From a virus: a stretch of DNA of 31,025 nucleotides. This document shows, one piece after another, positions 1 to 7,882 of the stretch. A program made the translations under genes and the position numbers. Below the pieces are notes generated by a model that saw only the letters and a list, made by a program, of their open reading frames with translations, was not told where the DNA came from and searched no databases. Each line of letters opens with the position of its first letter. Within the stretch, counting starts at the first letter, position 1. Location: the IMG/VR virus record IMGVR_UViG_3300020183_000320, positions 1 to 31,025 of that record; one strand, 5' to 3'.

Positions 1-56
1 CCAGAACGCGTTTTTGTACGGCCATATAGGTAATTTAGGAAAACTAGGACGATAAC
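1..56. other. Leader of terminase operon, possible half of a packaging site
   Basis: Non-coding leader before the small terminase. It carries the half-site TTTTTGTAC at 11-19, whose complement GTACAAAAA nearly matches GTGCAAAAA at 30997-31005 at the other end of the window. If the ends join, the two lie as an inverted pair about 30 nt apart, just upstream of the terminase genes, where cos or pac sites usually lie. AGGA at 47-50 is a plausible ribosome binding site for the ATG at 57. The packaging role is inference. Confidence 0.35.
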
Positions 57-476
57 ATGGCGAAAAGGGGCAGAAAAGCGGTCGATCAGACGGGATGGCT
101 GCGCGCCGGCGGAGAATTGCCGGCCAAACCTGGCGGCCTGAATGCGCAGGAGGCGCGATACTACCGATGGCTCGTCGAGGCGATGACGATCGTAGGGGTC
201 GGCGGGCGGGTCGACCAGCTCCTCCTGATGCTGACGGCGCGCCAGCTCGCACGAGCCGACGAGCTCCGAGCCGCGATGGTCGACCTGCATCCGGGAGACG
301 CGATCCGCAAGTCGATCAGCGGCGACCTCGATCGGGTCGAGGGTCGAATCCAGACGGCCCTCGTCTACCTGCACCTGACGCCGAGGACTCGAGCCGGCAC
401 ACGCCTGCCGGCCGAGTCCAAGGGCAGCCTGCCAGGCGGCGACGACAATCCGATCCTGCGCCTCCTCGGCGGCTAG
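57..476 (+). CDS. terS: Terminase small subunit (P27-like)
   Basis: A 139-residue protein placed directly before the large terminase. In this family the small subunit binds the packaging site on phage DNA and loads the large subunit motor. The Lys/Arg-rich start, the helical middle with a Trp/Tyr-rich segment near residues 34-40, and the short C-terminal tail ending DNPILRLLGG fit P27-type small terminases, whose ends are often Asp-Pro-Leu like. The call rests on size, tail and position more than on any single motif. The ATG at 57 has AGGA upstream. It ends in TAG at 474-476, immediately followed by a GTG that probably starts the large subunit. Confidence 0.65.
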   Translation: MAKRGRKAVDQTGWLRAGGELPAKPGGLNAQEARYYRWLVEAMTIVGVGGRVDQLLLMLTARQLARADELRAAMVDLHPGDAIRKSISGDLDRVEGRIQTALVYLHLTPRTRAGTRLPAESKGSLPGGDDNPILRLLGG

Positions 477-2014
477 GTGATCAGCGCGCAGCAAATGTCA
501 AGCTGTTCTTCCAGCGCGCGTTAACCCATGCGAAGGGCACGCTCGCCGGTCAGGCATTCACGCTCAGCGACTGGCAATATCAGGATATCATCCGTCCGCT
601 ATTCGGCACGCTGCGTCCCGATGGCATGCGTCAGTATCGCACCGCGTACATCGAGGTGCCGCGCAAGAATGGCAAAAGCACCCTCGCCGCGGGCATCGCC
701 CTGTACCTTTTGTTGGCCGATGGCGAGCAGGGCGCCGAGATCGTGTCGGCGGCGGCCGATCGTGAGCAGGCGTCGATCGTGTTCGAGGCGGCCTCCTCGA
801 TGGTGCAGGCGTCGCCCGTCCTGTCACGCGTATGCACCGTCCTGCGCAAGGAGATCGTGACTCGAGATGGATGCCGGTATCGGGCGATCAGCGCCGACGC
901 CCACACGAAACACGGATACAACTGCTCCGGCATAGTGTTCGACGAGGTCCATGCGCAGCCGAATCGCGAGTTGTGGGATGTGCTCACGACCTCGACCGGA
1001 GCGAGAACGCAACCTCTCACGATCGCGATCACGACAGCGGGACACGATCGGGAGTCGCTCTGCTACGAGCTGCACCTGCACGCCAGGTCGATCCTCGACG
1101 GATCACTCGATGATCCGTCATTTTTGCCGGTCATCTACGCCGCCGGCGACAGTGATGACTGGCGCCACGAGGAGACATGGCGTCGAGCGAATCCAGGCTA
1201 CGGGGTCTCGGTGCTGGCCGACTACATGCGCCAGGCCTGCGCCGACGCGCAGCAGTCTCCGGCGCGCGAGCTGGCGTTCCGTCGCCTGCACCTCAACCAG
1301 TGGACGGACACGGTCACGAGATGGATCTCTCCCGACGCATGGGACGCGTGTCGGTCACCTCGCCCCGAGCTCGCCGGGCGACCATGCTATGGCGCGCTCG
1401 ACCTGTCATCGACGATGGATCTCTCCGCATTTGTGCTGGCGTTTCCGCTCGATGACGGCACGATCTGGATCGAGCCGATGTGCTGGGCTCCCCGAGGCGC
1501 CCTGCGTGATCGCGAGCGCCGAAACAAAATGAGATTCGATAACTGGTCGGCGAGTGGTCACCTGCGCGTGACCGATGGCGATGTCATCGAGTACGAGGAT
1601 GTTTACGCGCAGATCAAGGCGACGCTCGCTCGGTATCGGATCATGGACATCGCTATAGATCGCTGGAACACATCGCAGCTCGCCCAGCAGATGCAGTCGG
1701 ACGGACTCGCTGTCGTGTCATTCGGCCAGGGTTACGCGAGCATGTCGCCGGCCGCCAAGGACTGGGAGACCCTGGTGCTGGCCAAGAAAATACGACATGA
1801 CGGTCATCCGGTATTGCGGTGGTGTCTTGGCAACGCATCAATAGAGAGCGATGCCGCGGGCAATATCAAGCCCTCGAAGTCGAAATCGTCGGAAAAAATA
1901 GACGCCCTCGTCGCCGCGGTGATGGCGGTCGCGAGGGCGAGGGTCGGATCGGCAGGTGGCTCGGTGCGAGGTGCGCCGAGCATATACGAGTCACGAGGCA
2001 TGGCCACTCTATGA
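477..2014 (+). CDS. terL: Terminase large subunit (packaging ATPase-nuclease); start disturbed
   Basis: This is the motor that pumps and cuts phage DNA. The N-terminal ATPase shows a Walker A variant KNGKST (665-682) after the family signature PRKNGKS and a Walker B VFDEVH (around 935-952). The C-terminal RNase H-like nuclease shows ALDLSSTMDLS, a second Asp in IAIDRW and a third in EKIDAL. The order fits HK97/Terminase_1-type TerL. The reading frame is open far upstream, but between 170 and 502 it contains no ATG, GTG, TTG or CTG codon. The family's start (FFQRALTHAKG, after a few residues) lies at about 497-535. A GTG at 477, right after the terS stop, reads VISAQQ in another frame and would join the correct frame if one A were added to the AAA at 493-495. 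I therefore place the start at 477 and suspect a one-base deletion. The end overlaps the portal start by 4 nt. Confidence 0.9.
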
Positions 2015-3852
2015 CGATCATCGAACGCGTCATGAGCTACCTGTCCGGCACGCGCTCCGAGCAGCGCGCAGCCAGCACGACGCAGGTGTGGCGTGATCCG
2101 GCGTTGACGATGTTTTTCGGAGGCGCGGTCAGCAATGCCGGCACCAGTGTCTCGGCCGACACGGCCGCCAATTACAGCCCATTCTGGCAGGCGGTGCGCC
2201 TGATCTCCGAGACGATCGCCTCGTTGCCGATCCATGTGTATCGACGCGTCGGCGACAGTCGCGTGATCATCGACGACATCGGCGTCGGTGACATGCTCAG
2301 GATCGCGCCGAACCCCGAGATGTCGGCCATGCAGTTTCGGGCGTCATGGATCACGCACGCCCTGATCCATGGCAACGGATACGCCGAGATCGAGCGTGAC
2401 ACGCTCGGACGCCCGACCCGGATCTGGTTGCTCAATCCGACCTCGATTAGCGTCGAGCGAGCCAGTGACTCGAGCATCATCTACGGCTACCAGATGAGCA
2501 ACGGTCAGCGCATCTACCTGCCGGCCGATGATGTCCTGCACTTGCCCGGCCCTGGCACGGACGGGGTCGTCGGGCTGTCGATCATCCGGCAGGCTCGCCA
2601 GGCGATCGGCCTCGGCCTCGCCGCTGAACAGTTCGGTTCGCAGTTCTTTGGCTCCGGCGGGCGCCCCTCGGGCGTGCTCGAGCATCCCGGCCGACTCAGT
2701 GACGATGCGCGGGCTCGACTCCGCGGTGACTGGGAGCGCCTGCATGCGGGCATCGACAACGCCCATCGGGTCGCGATCCTCGAGGAGGGGATGAAGTGGT
2801 CGACGACCAGCATCCCTCCTGACGATGCGCAATTCCTGCAGACGAGAAAGTTCCAGATCGAGGAGATCGCTCGGTGGTTCAACTTGCCGCTGAGCAAGCT
2901 GCGATCCCCCGAGTCGAGCAGCTACAACTCGCTTGAGCAGGAGAACCTCGCGTTCCTGTCGGAGACTCTGCGTCCCTGGCTCGTGCGCATCGAGCAGGAG
3001 ATCCGACGCAAGCTGCTGGATGATCCCTCGACCTATGTCGAGCACAAGGTAGAGGGACTGCTGCGCACCGACATCTCGGCGCGATACAGCGCCTACTCGA
3101 TCGGTCGCCAGTGGGGATGGCTCAGCGTCAACGAGATCCGCGCACTCGAGGGACTTGATCCCGTTGATGGTGGCGATATTTATCTGTCGCCGCTGAACAT
3201 GGCACCGATCACGGCGAATACAGAGCAGGCGCCCGTCGTCGCGAATCCCGAAATCTCGCCCGTCACGCAGGCTCCGGAGGTCGATGTCTCCGCTACCGCG
3301 CTCAATGGCGCGCAGGTCACCTCGCTCCTCGAGATCGTCACGCAGGCGAGCCTGGGATTGATAACGATCGACACGGCCAAGGCGATCGTGGCGGCCGCGT
3401 TCCCGATGTTGTCGCAGCAGGCTGTCGACGCGATATTCGCGCGCTTTATCGTCGCACCAGCGCCCGCGCCAACTCCCGCACCGCAGGCCGCGAGCCTGCG
3501 CGCCGTGCCGGAAAAATACGCCGACATCTCGTTCAGTCCGCCGCAGGGCGTGCGCGAGGCGCTGCGCCGCGGCCTCGACTTGCACGAGCAGGGATACTCC
3601 GGTGACGGCCTGCAGGCCGACACGGTCTCATGGGCGACTCGCATGTCATCGGGCCAGCCGGCCAGCCCCGAGAAGATCATCGCCATGCGCGCCTGGCATG
3701 CGCGCCATGCCACCGACAAGAAGCCCGGATGGGACAATCCGCCGACTCCCGGCTATGTCGCGTTCCTTTTGTGGGGCGGCGCCCCTGGGGTGACATGGTC
3801 GGAGACGATCGCGGCTCGCATGGAGCGGGCTGATGAGGAGGCAGGCTCATGA
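2011..3852 (+). CDS. Portal protein, HK97 family, with long C-terminal extension
   Basis: The dodecameric portal forms the DNA entry channel at one capsid vertex. Residues 1 to about 400 carry the HK97 portal pattern: YSPFWQAVRLISETIASLP, then HGNGYAEIERD, then the SSYNSLEQENLAFLSETLRP stretch and a closing NEIRALEGLDPVDGGD. Family members usually stop soon after this, at around 400-450 residues; this protein has 613. The extra part has an Ala-rich helical segment (about 431-475), a Pro/Ala linker (about 480-492) and a compact C-terminal domain (about 505-605) with Trp-rich PGWDNPPTPGYVAFLLWGG. That last domain resembles a short conserved domain I know from other phage head proteins. The ATG at 2011 overlaps the terL stop, and the stop overlaps the protease start. 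Confidence 0.92.
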   Translation: MTIIERVMSYLSGTRSEQRAASTTQVWRDPALTMFFGGAVSNAGTSVSADTAANYSPFWQAVRLISETIASLPIHVYRRVGDSRVIIDDIGVGDMLRIAPNPEMSAMQFRASWITHALIHGNGYAEIERDTLGRPTRIWLLNPTSISVERASDSSIIYGYQMSNGQRIYLPADDVLHLPGPGTDGVVGLSIIRQARQAIGLGLAAEQFGSQFFGSGGRPSGVLEHPGRLSDDARARLRGDWERLHAGIDNAHRVAILEEGMKWSTTSIPPDDAQFLQTRKFQIEEIARWFNLPLSKLRSPESSSYNSLEQENLAFLSETLRPWLVRIEQEIRRKLLDDPSTYVEHKVEGLLRTDISARYSAYSIGRQWGWLSVNEIRALEGLDPVDGGDIYLSPLNMAPITANTEQAPVVANPEISPVTQAPEVDVSATALNGAQVTSLLEIVTQASLGLITIDTAKAIVAAAFPMLSQQAVDAIFARFIVAPAPAPTPAPQAASLRAVPEKYADISFSPPQGVREALRRGLDLHEQGYSGDGLQADTVSWATRMSSGQPASPEKIIAMRAWHARHATDKKPGWDNPPTPGYVAFLLWGGAPGVTWSETIAARMERADEEAGS

Positions 3853-4409
3853 TCATCGAGAGACGCGCATCCGGATCGCTGTCGAGCACGGCCGGCAAGC
3901 TGGTCGGGTATGCCAGCGTCTACGGTCCGCTGTCCGAGGATCTCGGCGGATTCAGGGAGCGGATCGCAGCGGGAGCATTCCAGCGCACGCTCGACTCGCG
4001 ATCCGATGTCCGTGCCCTGGTGAATCATGACTCGACCCTCGTCCTCGGGCGCAGGTCGGCCGGGACGCTAAGCCTGACCAGCGACTCGACCGGCCTGCGC
4101 GTCGAGATCGACCCGCCAAACACGAGCTACGCGAACGACCTGAAGGAGCTCATCGGTCGTGGTGATGTGAGCCAGATGTCGTTCGGATTTTTTGTGAATC
4201 GTGACGAATGGATCATCGAGAACGAGGCCCGAGTCCGGGTCGTGCATGATGTCGACCTCATCGAGGTCAGCGTCGTCACGATCCCGGCGTATCCGGATAC
4301 CACGATCGCGCTGCGCTCGCGTGATCGCTGGGAGCGGGAGCAGGAGCTCCGGCGACATCTACGCGAGCGCAGGATCCGAGTCATCGAGCTCGGCAGGAGG
4401 ACGAGATGA
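3849..4409 (+). CDS. Prohead protease, HK97 gp4 (U35) family
   Basis: A serine protease packaged in the prohead that removes the capsid scaffold domain during maturation and then itself. Residues 1-150 show the family pattern GYASVYGPLSE, then F...L, with the catalytic His in VNHDST and the catalytic Ser in SQMSFGF, followed by VHDVDLIEVSVVTIPAYPDT, the typical end of the protease domain. At 186 residues it is of normal length; the Arg-rich tail (about 155-186) is probably disposable. It sits between portal and major capsid with 4-nt overlaps on both sides, the classic HK97 order. Confidence 0.93.
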   Translation: MIIERRASGSLSSTAGKLVGYASVYGPLSEDLGGFRERIAAGAFQRTLDSRSDVRALVNHDSTLVLGRRSAGTLSLTSDSTGLRVEIDPPNTSYANDLKELIGRGDVSQMSFGFFVNRDEWIIENEARVRVVHDVDLIEVSVVTIPAYPDTTIALRSRDRWEREQELRRHLRERRIRVIELGRRTR

Positions 4410-5719
4410 ACGAACAGCAGAAGCTCCGCGCCGAGCGCACTCGGCTCGAGGGAGAAGTCAAGGCGCTGCACGCCGGCGCTGAAAACCGCGCATGGACTCC
4501 CGAGGAGGAGAGCAAGGTCAACGCCATCGAATCACAGATCCAGAACATCGACTTTCGCCTGATGGCGATCGAGGAGGCCATGGAGATGCCGGCCGAGCAA
4601 CCCGAGGAGAGCGGCATCGAAAAGAACGGACTGCAGGAGACGATTCAGGCCGAGGTCCGCAAGGTCATCGACAGCCTTGCCATTTCGAGGAGACGCATCA
4701 TGCCAGCACCGATGATCGTGTCGGATCTTGACGACAAGCGCGCCGAGCGTGAACGAGGCCTTGCCCTGCGCGCCTGGTTCCTCGGCAACGACGCGAACGC
4801 CGAGGAGCTCGGCGCCGCTCGCAAGCTCGGGCTCAACCTGCGCAACAACAAGCTCACCCTGCGCGCGCAGTCGACCACCACGACCGCGGGCGGATTCACA
4901 ATCCCCCAAGGGTTCCTCGCCGAGCTCGAGTCGCGGCGCCTCTTTTACAACACCTTGCGCGGCGTCGCGCGTGTGATCCGCACCGAGACCGGCAACACCC
5001 TGCCGTTCCCGACCACCGATGACACGAGCAATCTCGCCAACCTGACCGCCGAAAACACGGCGCCAGCGGCTACCGATGTCGTGTTCGGCCAGGTCAGCCT
5101 CGGAGCGTACAAGCTCGACAGCCTTGTGCAGGTCAGCAACGAGCTGCTGCGCGACAGTGGACTCGACCTCGCCAGCGAGATCGCCTCGATCCTCGGTGAG
5201 CGAATCGGGCGCAAGGAAGCTGCTTTCTTTGCGACTGGCACCGGATCGAGCCAGCCCCAGGGCGTTGTCACCGGCGCATCCGCCGGAGCGACCGCGGCCA
5301 CCACGACGACCATCACCCTGGCTAACATCATGTCGCTGGTAAACTCGCTGGACTTCGCGTACCAGCAGGGCGCCTCGTTCATGCTGCACCAGAGCGTGTG
5401 GAACACGATCCTGCAGCTGGCCGACAACCAGAACAGGCCGCTGTTCCTCGACCTGCTCAACGGCAACGGTCCGAGACTTCTCGGATATCCGGTTGTTGTT
5501 AATAACAACATGGCGAGCTCGGTCGCTGCCAGTGCGATCACGATGCTGTTCGGCGACTTCTCGAAGTATTACATTCGCCAGGCTGGAGACCTCGAGGTCA
5601 TCCGCATGGACGAGCGATACGCAGACGCGTATCAAACTGGTTTCATGGTCGTCGAGCGCGTCGACGCCAAGGTCGCGCAGAGCAACGCGATCAAGAAGCT
5701 CACGCAGCCGGCAGCCTAA
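4406..5719 (+). CDS. Major capsid protein, HK97 fold, with N-terminal delta scaffold domain
   Basis: The coat subunit of 437 residues. Residues 1-70 form a charged coiled coil (LRAERTRLEGEVKAL) and with the following linker make up the delta domain, which acts as internal scaffold and is removed by the upstream protease. The mature part starts near residue 150, where LRAQSTTTTAGGFTIPQGF gives way to the HK97-fold N-arm and E-loop. Later marks are NELLRDSGLDLASEIAS, the GTGSSQPQGVV glycine turn, the A-domain GYPVVVNNNM and a C-terminal ERVDAKVAQSNAIKKL. The cleavage site cannot be fixed from sequence. The start overlaps the protease stop by 4 nt. Confidence 0.95.
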   Translation: MNEQQKLRAERTRLEGEVKALHAGAENRAWTPEEESKVNAIESQIQNIDFRLMAIEEAMEMPAEQPEESGIEKNGLQETIQAEVRKVIDSLAISRRRIMPAPMIVSDLDDKRAERERGLALRAWFLGNDANAEELGAARKLGLNLRNNKLTLRAQSTTTTAGGFTIPQGFLAELESRRLFYNTLRGVARVIRTETGNTLPFPTTDDTSNLANLTAENTAPAATDVVFGQVSLGAYKLDSLVQVSNELLRDSGLDLASEIASILGERIGRKEAAFFATGTGSSQPQGVVTGASAGATAATTTTITLANIMSLVNSLDFAYQQGASFMLHQSVWNTILQLADNQNRPLFLDLLNGNGPRLLGYPVVVNNNMASSVAASAITMLFGDFSKYYIRQAGDLEVIRMDERYADAYQTGFMVVERVDAKVAQSNAIKKLTQPAA

Positions 5720-5721
5720 TC

Positions 5722-6372
5722 ATGGCCAGAGTCGGACAGGTAAAGCCTCGGCGCGATGTCACCTTTCCAGTCTCCATCCAGGGACTGGAGAGGACCGTCG
5801 CGCTGATGCTTAACTTTCCGAAAGCCGTGTCGGCCGCCATGAAACGCGCCGTGACGATCTCGTCGCGGCGCATCGCCAAGGACGCCAAAGCCCGCGTGCC
5901 GCAGCGTCGCAGTTTCATCAAGTATCAGGGCAAGCGTATCCCGTATTACGGACAAACCGGAACTCTGAAAAAGTCGATCGGGTTCAAGGTCGTCAAGCCC
6001 AAAAGCGCGATCGGCACGGCGCTCGCCCCGCTGGTATGGGTCGGAGTTGTCGGCCCTCGCAAGGGCCGGAAATACTCGGGCGTCGCGTTCAAGCATTATC
6101 ACAAGCCCAAGCGCACATCGGTGGCTCAGCGTGATGTGATAGTGCCCGTGATCCCCAAGTTCTACGCTCACTTGGTCGAGCACGGCGCCACGATCAAGAT
6201 ATGGCGCAGCGGAAAAACAAAAAGGATCCCGGCTCGGCCGTTCCTGAATCCTGCCCTGCATGCCAACGCGGGCTCGATCACGCAACTGGTCAGGGAGTCG
6301 CTCGACATCCAGATCGAGAAGCTGATCAAGAAGGGCGACATCATCGTCGACACGGGGGAGGTGCTCGGATGA
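5722..6372 (+). CDS. Head-tail joining / tail terminator protein, HK97 gp10-like
   Basis: A basic protein of 216 residues, two nucleotides after the capsid gene. The HK97 gp10-like signature is visible: an N-terminal helix rich in Lys/Arg, YGQTGTLKKSIGFKVVK (the ribbon that follows Thr-Gly-x-Leu), YAHLVEHGATIK and the nearly invariant IPARPFLNPAL near the C-terminus. Members act at the neck or tail end in siphoviruses. The family is usually 110-160 residues; an Arg/Lys/Tyr-rich insertion (about residues 95-140) explains the extra length. The stop overlaps the next start (ATGA). Confidence 0.82.
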   Translation: MARVGQVKPRRDVTFPVSIQGLERTVALMLNFPKAVSAAMKRAVTISSRRIAKDAKARVPQRRSFIKYQGKRIPYYGQTGTLKKSIGFKVVKPKSAIGTALAPLVWVGVVGPRKGRKYSGVAFKHYHKPKRTSVAQRDVIVPVIPKFYAHLVEHGATIKIWRSGKTKRIPARPFLNPALHANAGSITQLVRESLDIQIEKLIKKGDIIVDTGEVLG

Positions 6373-6779
6373 GCGTGCTGGGCAAGGCATGCCGCACCTA
6401 TCTCTCCGGTCGCGCCGGATACGGGTCGACCGTGCCAGGTGGCATATCGCCCGAGATCGCGAATGTTGGCACGACGATGCCGTATGTCGTCTATCAGACG
6501 ATCACGACCCAGCCCCAGATGCTGCTGTCCGGGACGCCGGCGGTCATGACTGAGCGTGTGCAGGTCACGGTCGTCAGCAATACACGCGCCTCGGCGCAGG
6601 TCGTTGTCGATTGGATCCGGGATCAGATACAGGCGAATCCGGGCCGACAGACGATCGGCTCAACGACTGTCCATCACTGGCGCATCGACGACACGGCCGA
6701 CCAGTCCGAGGTCGTCAGTGATGGGGATGATGAGGCGACTCGGTTGTCCACGATCGAGCTGGTCGGTGTTTACCAATAG
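6369..6779 (+). CDS. Tail completion protein (DUF3168 / HK97 gp11-like)
   Basis: A protein of 136 residues beginning at the ATG that overlaps the previous stop. It shows the DUF3168-type layout: an N-terminal helix, MPYVVYQTI (usual Pro-Tyr-Val-x-Y), a strand-rich middle with ERVQVTVVSNTRASAQ, and a C-terminal DEATRLSTIELVGVYQ strand pair. Proteins of this family cap or complete the siphovirus tail tube and always lie between the gp10-like gene and the tube gene, as here. Confidence 0.75.
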   Translation: MSVLGKACRTYLSGRAGYGSTVPGGISPEIANVGTTMPYVVYQTITTQPQMLLSGTPAVMTERVQVTVVSNTRASAQVVVDWIRDQIQANPGRQTIGSTTVHHWRIDDTADQSEVVSDGDDEATRLSTIELVGVYQ

Positions 6780-6791
6780 GAGAATCTAGTC

Positions 6792-7223
6792 ATGGCATTT
6801 GTAGTAGGACCAAGCGCCACCGCGGCGTTCTGCACCATCGCCAACTCTACGACCGGCACGACCGCATCGCTGTCGGGACTCGTTTCGATTGCTGCGAATG
6901 CCAGGTCGATGGCGTTCGCCGATGTCACCGCGTTGTCAGACACGACCCTGCAGCGCATTCCGGTGCGAGATGATCCGGGCACTGTGCAACTCACTATCTT
7001 TCTTGACGATACGGGCACAGCTACCAACCTTTTTACTGTTCTCAATGGCCGCCGCACGGCCAAGACGAGGACTAGGGTGACCGTCGACCTGCCGGGCGCC
7101 AACATCGACGGCCTCCTGGTATATGATGGCTACATCAGCGAGATCAGCACGCCCGAGGTCGCGTCCTCGGATGAGGCGCTCCGATTCACGGTCACGCTGC
7201 AGCTCTCGGACAAGGATGTGTGA
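6792..7223 (+). CDS. Major tail tube protein
   Basis: A beta-rich, Thr/Ser-rich protein of 143 residues with almost no charged helices. Its position between the tail completion gene and the frameshifted chaperone marks it as the tube subunit. Segments such as TDTTLQRIPVRDDPGTVQLT (here starting SDTTLQRIP) followed by GRRTAKTRTRVTV and a closing EALRFTVTLQLSD fit the tube fold, in which stacked hexamer rings use paired strands. The start at 6792 follows AGGAGAATCTAGTC, a clear ribosome binding site. It ends at TGA 7221-7223 and overlaps the next ATG by one base. Confidence 0.8.
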   Translation: MAFVVGPSATAAFCTIANSTTGTTASLSGLVSIAANARSMAFADVTALSDTTLQRIPVRDDPGTVQLTIFLDDTGTATNLFTVLNGRRTAKTRTRVTVDLPGANIDGLLVYDGYISEISTPEVASSDEALRFTVTLQLSDKDV

Positions 7224-7564
7224 TGATGGCACTGACTCGCGACCAGATCCTCGCGGCATCTCCGGCCCTGCGCGTCGAGCGCGTGCAGGTGCCCGAATGG
7301 GGCGGCGAGGTCTGCGTGAGGGAGATGACCGCGGGCGAGCGCGATCGCTGGGACGCCTGGCAGATCGAGCACACGGGCTCGGATAGGTTCAACGACCTGC
7401 GAGCCCGTCTGCTCGTCACGGTCCTCTGCGATGATCAGGGGGCCAGGCTGTTCAGCGACGCCGACATCGAGCAGGTCAGCCGTATGCCGGCCTCGGTCGT
7501 GACGAGGATCTGGTCGATCGCCGTCGACCTCGCCGGCCTCTCAGGAGATCCGGAAAAAAAGTAG
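7223..7564 (+). CDS. Tail assembly chaperone, upstream part (gpG equivalent)
   Basis: A 113-residue acidic helical protein between tail tube and tape measure, the position of lambda gpG. Such chaperones coat the tape measure while the tail is built and are not part of the virion. The N-terminal part (LRVERVQVPEWGGEVCVREM) is a strand pattern common to these chaperones, followed by helices (AGERDRWDAWQ). It ends PEKK-stop with a slippery A-run under the last codons, so a fraction of ribosomes continue in the -1 frame. The ATG at 7223 overlaps the upstream stop. ATG 7226 is an alternative start. Confidence 0.85.
   Translation: MMALTRDQILAASPALRVERVQVPEWGGEVCVREMTAGERDRWDAWQIEHTGSDRFNDLRARLLVTVLCDDQGARLFSDADIEQVSRMPASVVTRIWSIAVDLAGLSGDPEKK
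7555..7561 (+). promoter_or_regulatory. Programmed -1 ribosomal frameshift site (A AAA AAG)
   Basis: Seven A residues (7554-7560) followed by G give the heptamer A-AAA-AAG in phase with the chaperone frame, just before the TAG at 7562-7564. Slipping back one base reads on through GTA GTC TCG into the open frame that ends at 7881. Both the frame relation (codon starts shift from 2 to 1 modulo 3) and the position match the conserved tail-chaperone frameshift of siphoviruses. Confidence 0.9.
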
Positions 7565-7881
7565 TCTCGGACCCGATCCGTCGGGTCAAGTTTCGGCTCG
7601 CCGCGCTGCTCGGCATGACTGTGGGGGAGCTCGAGATGCGAATGAGCGCCCGCGAATTGGCTGAGTGGATCGAGCTTTTGCGAGTCGATCCATGGGGCGT
7701 CTATCGCAGCGACCTCCAGCACGCGCTCGCGGCATGGTCTCCACTGGCGGCCGCAGGCGGCAAGGCCAAGGTCGAGGACTTCCTGCCGCCGGATCGCAAC
7801 GAGGACTGGCGCACAGCCAAGCCGGCCAGCATCGATGACCTCATCCGCGAAACGGGCGCCAAGATATTGAGGATCACCTGA
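7561..7881 (+). CDS. Tail assembly chaperone, frameshifted extension (gpT equivalent)
   Basis: Reached mainly by -1 frameshifting from the upstream gene. The extension begins VVSDPIRRVKFRLAALLG and ends at 7881, two bases before the tape measure start. It holds the pattern common to T-type extensions, MTVGELEMRMSARELAEWI followed by a helix with DPWG, where the Met/Arg/Ser-x-x-Glu-x-x-x-Trp segment contacts the tape measure. An internal ATG at 7615 could start a separate protein, but the slippery site and the family precedent favour the fusion. Confidence 0.85.
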   Translation, partial: VVSDPIRRVKFRLAALLGMTVGELEMRMSARELAEWIELLRVDPWGVYRSDLQHALAAWSPLAAAGGKAKVEDFLPPDRNEDWRTAKPASIDDLIRETGAKILRIT

Positions 7882-7882
7882 C

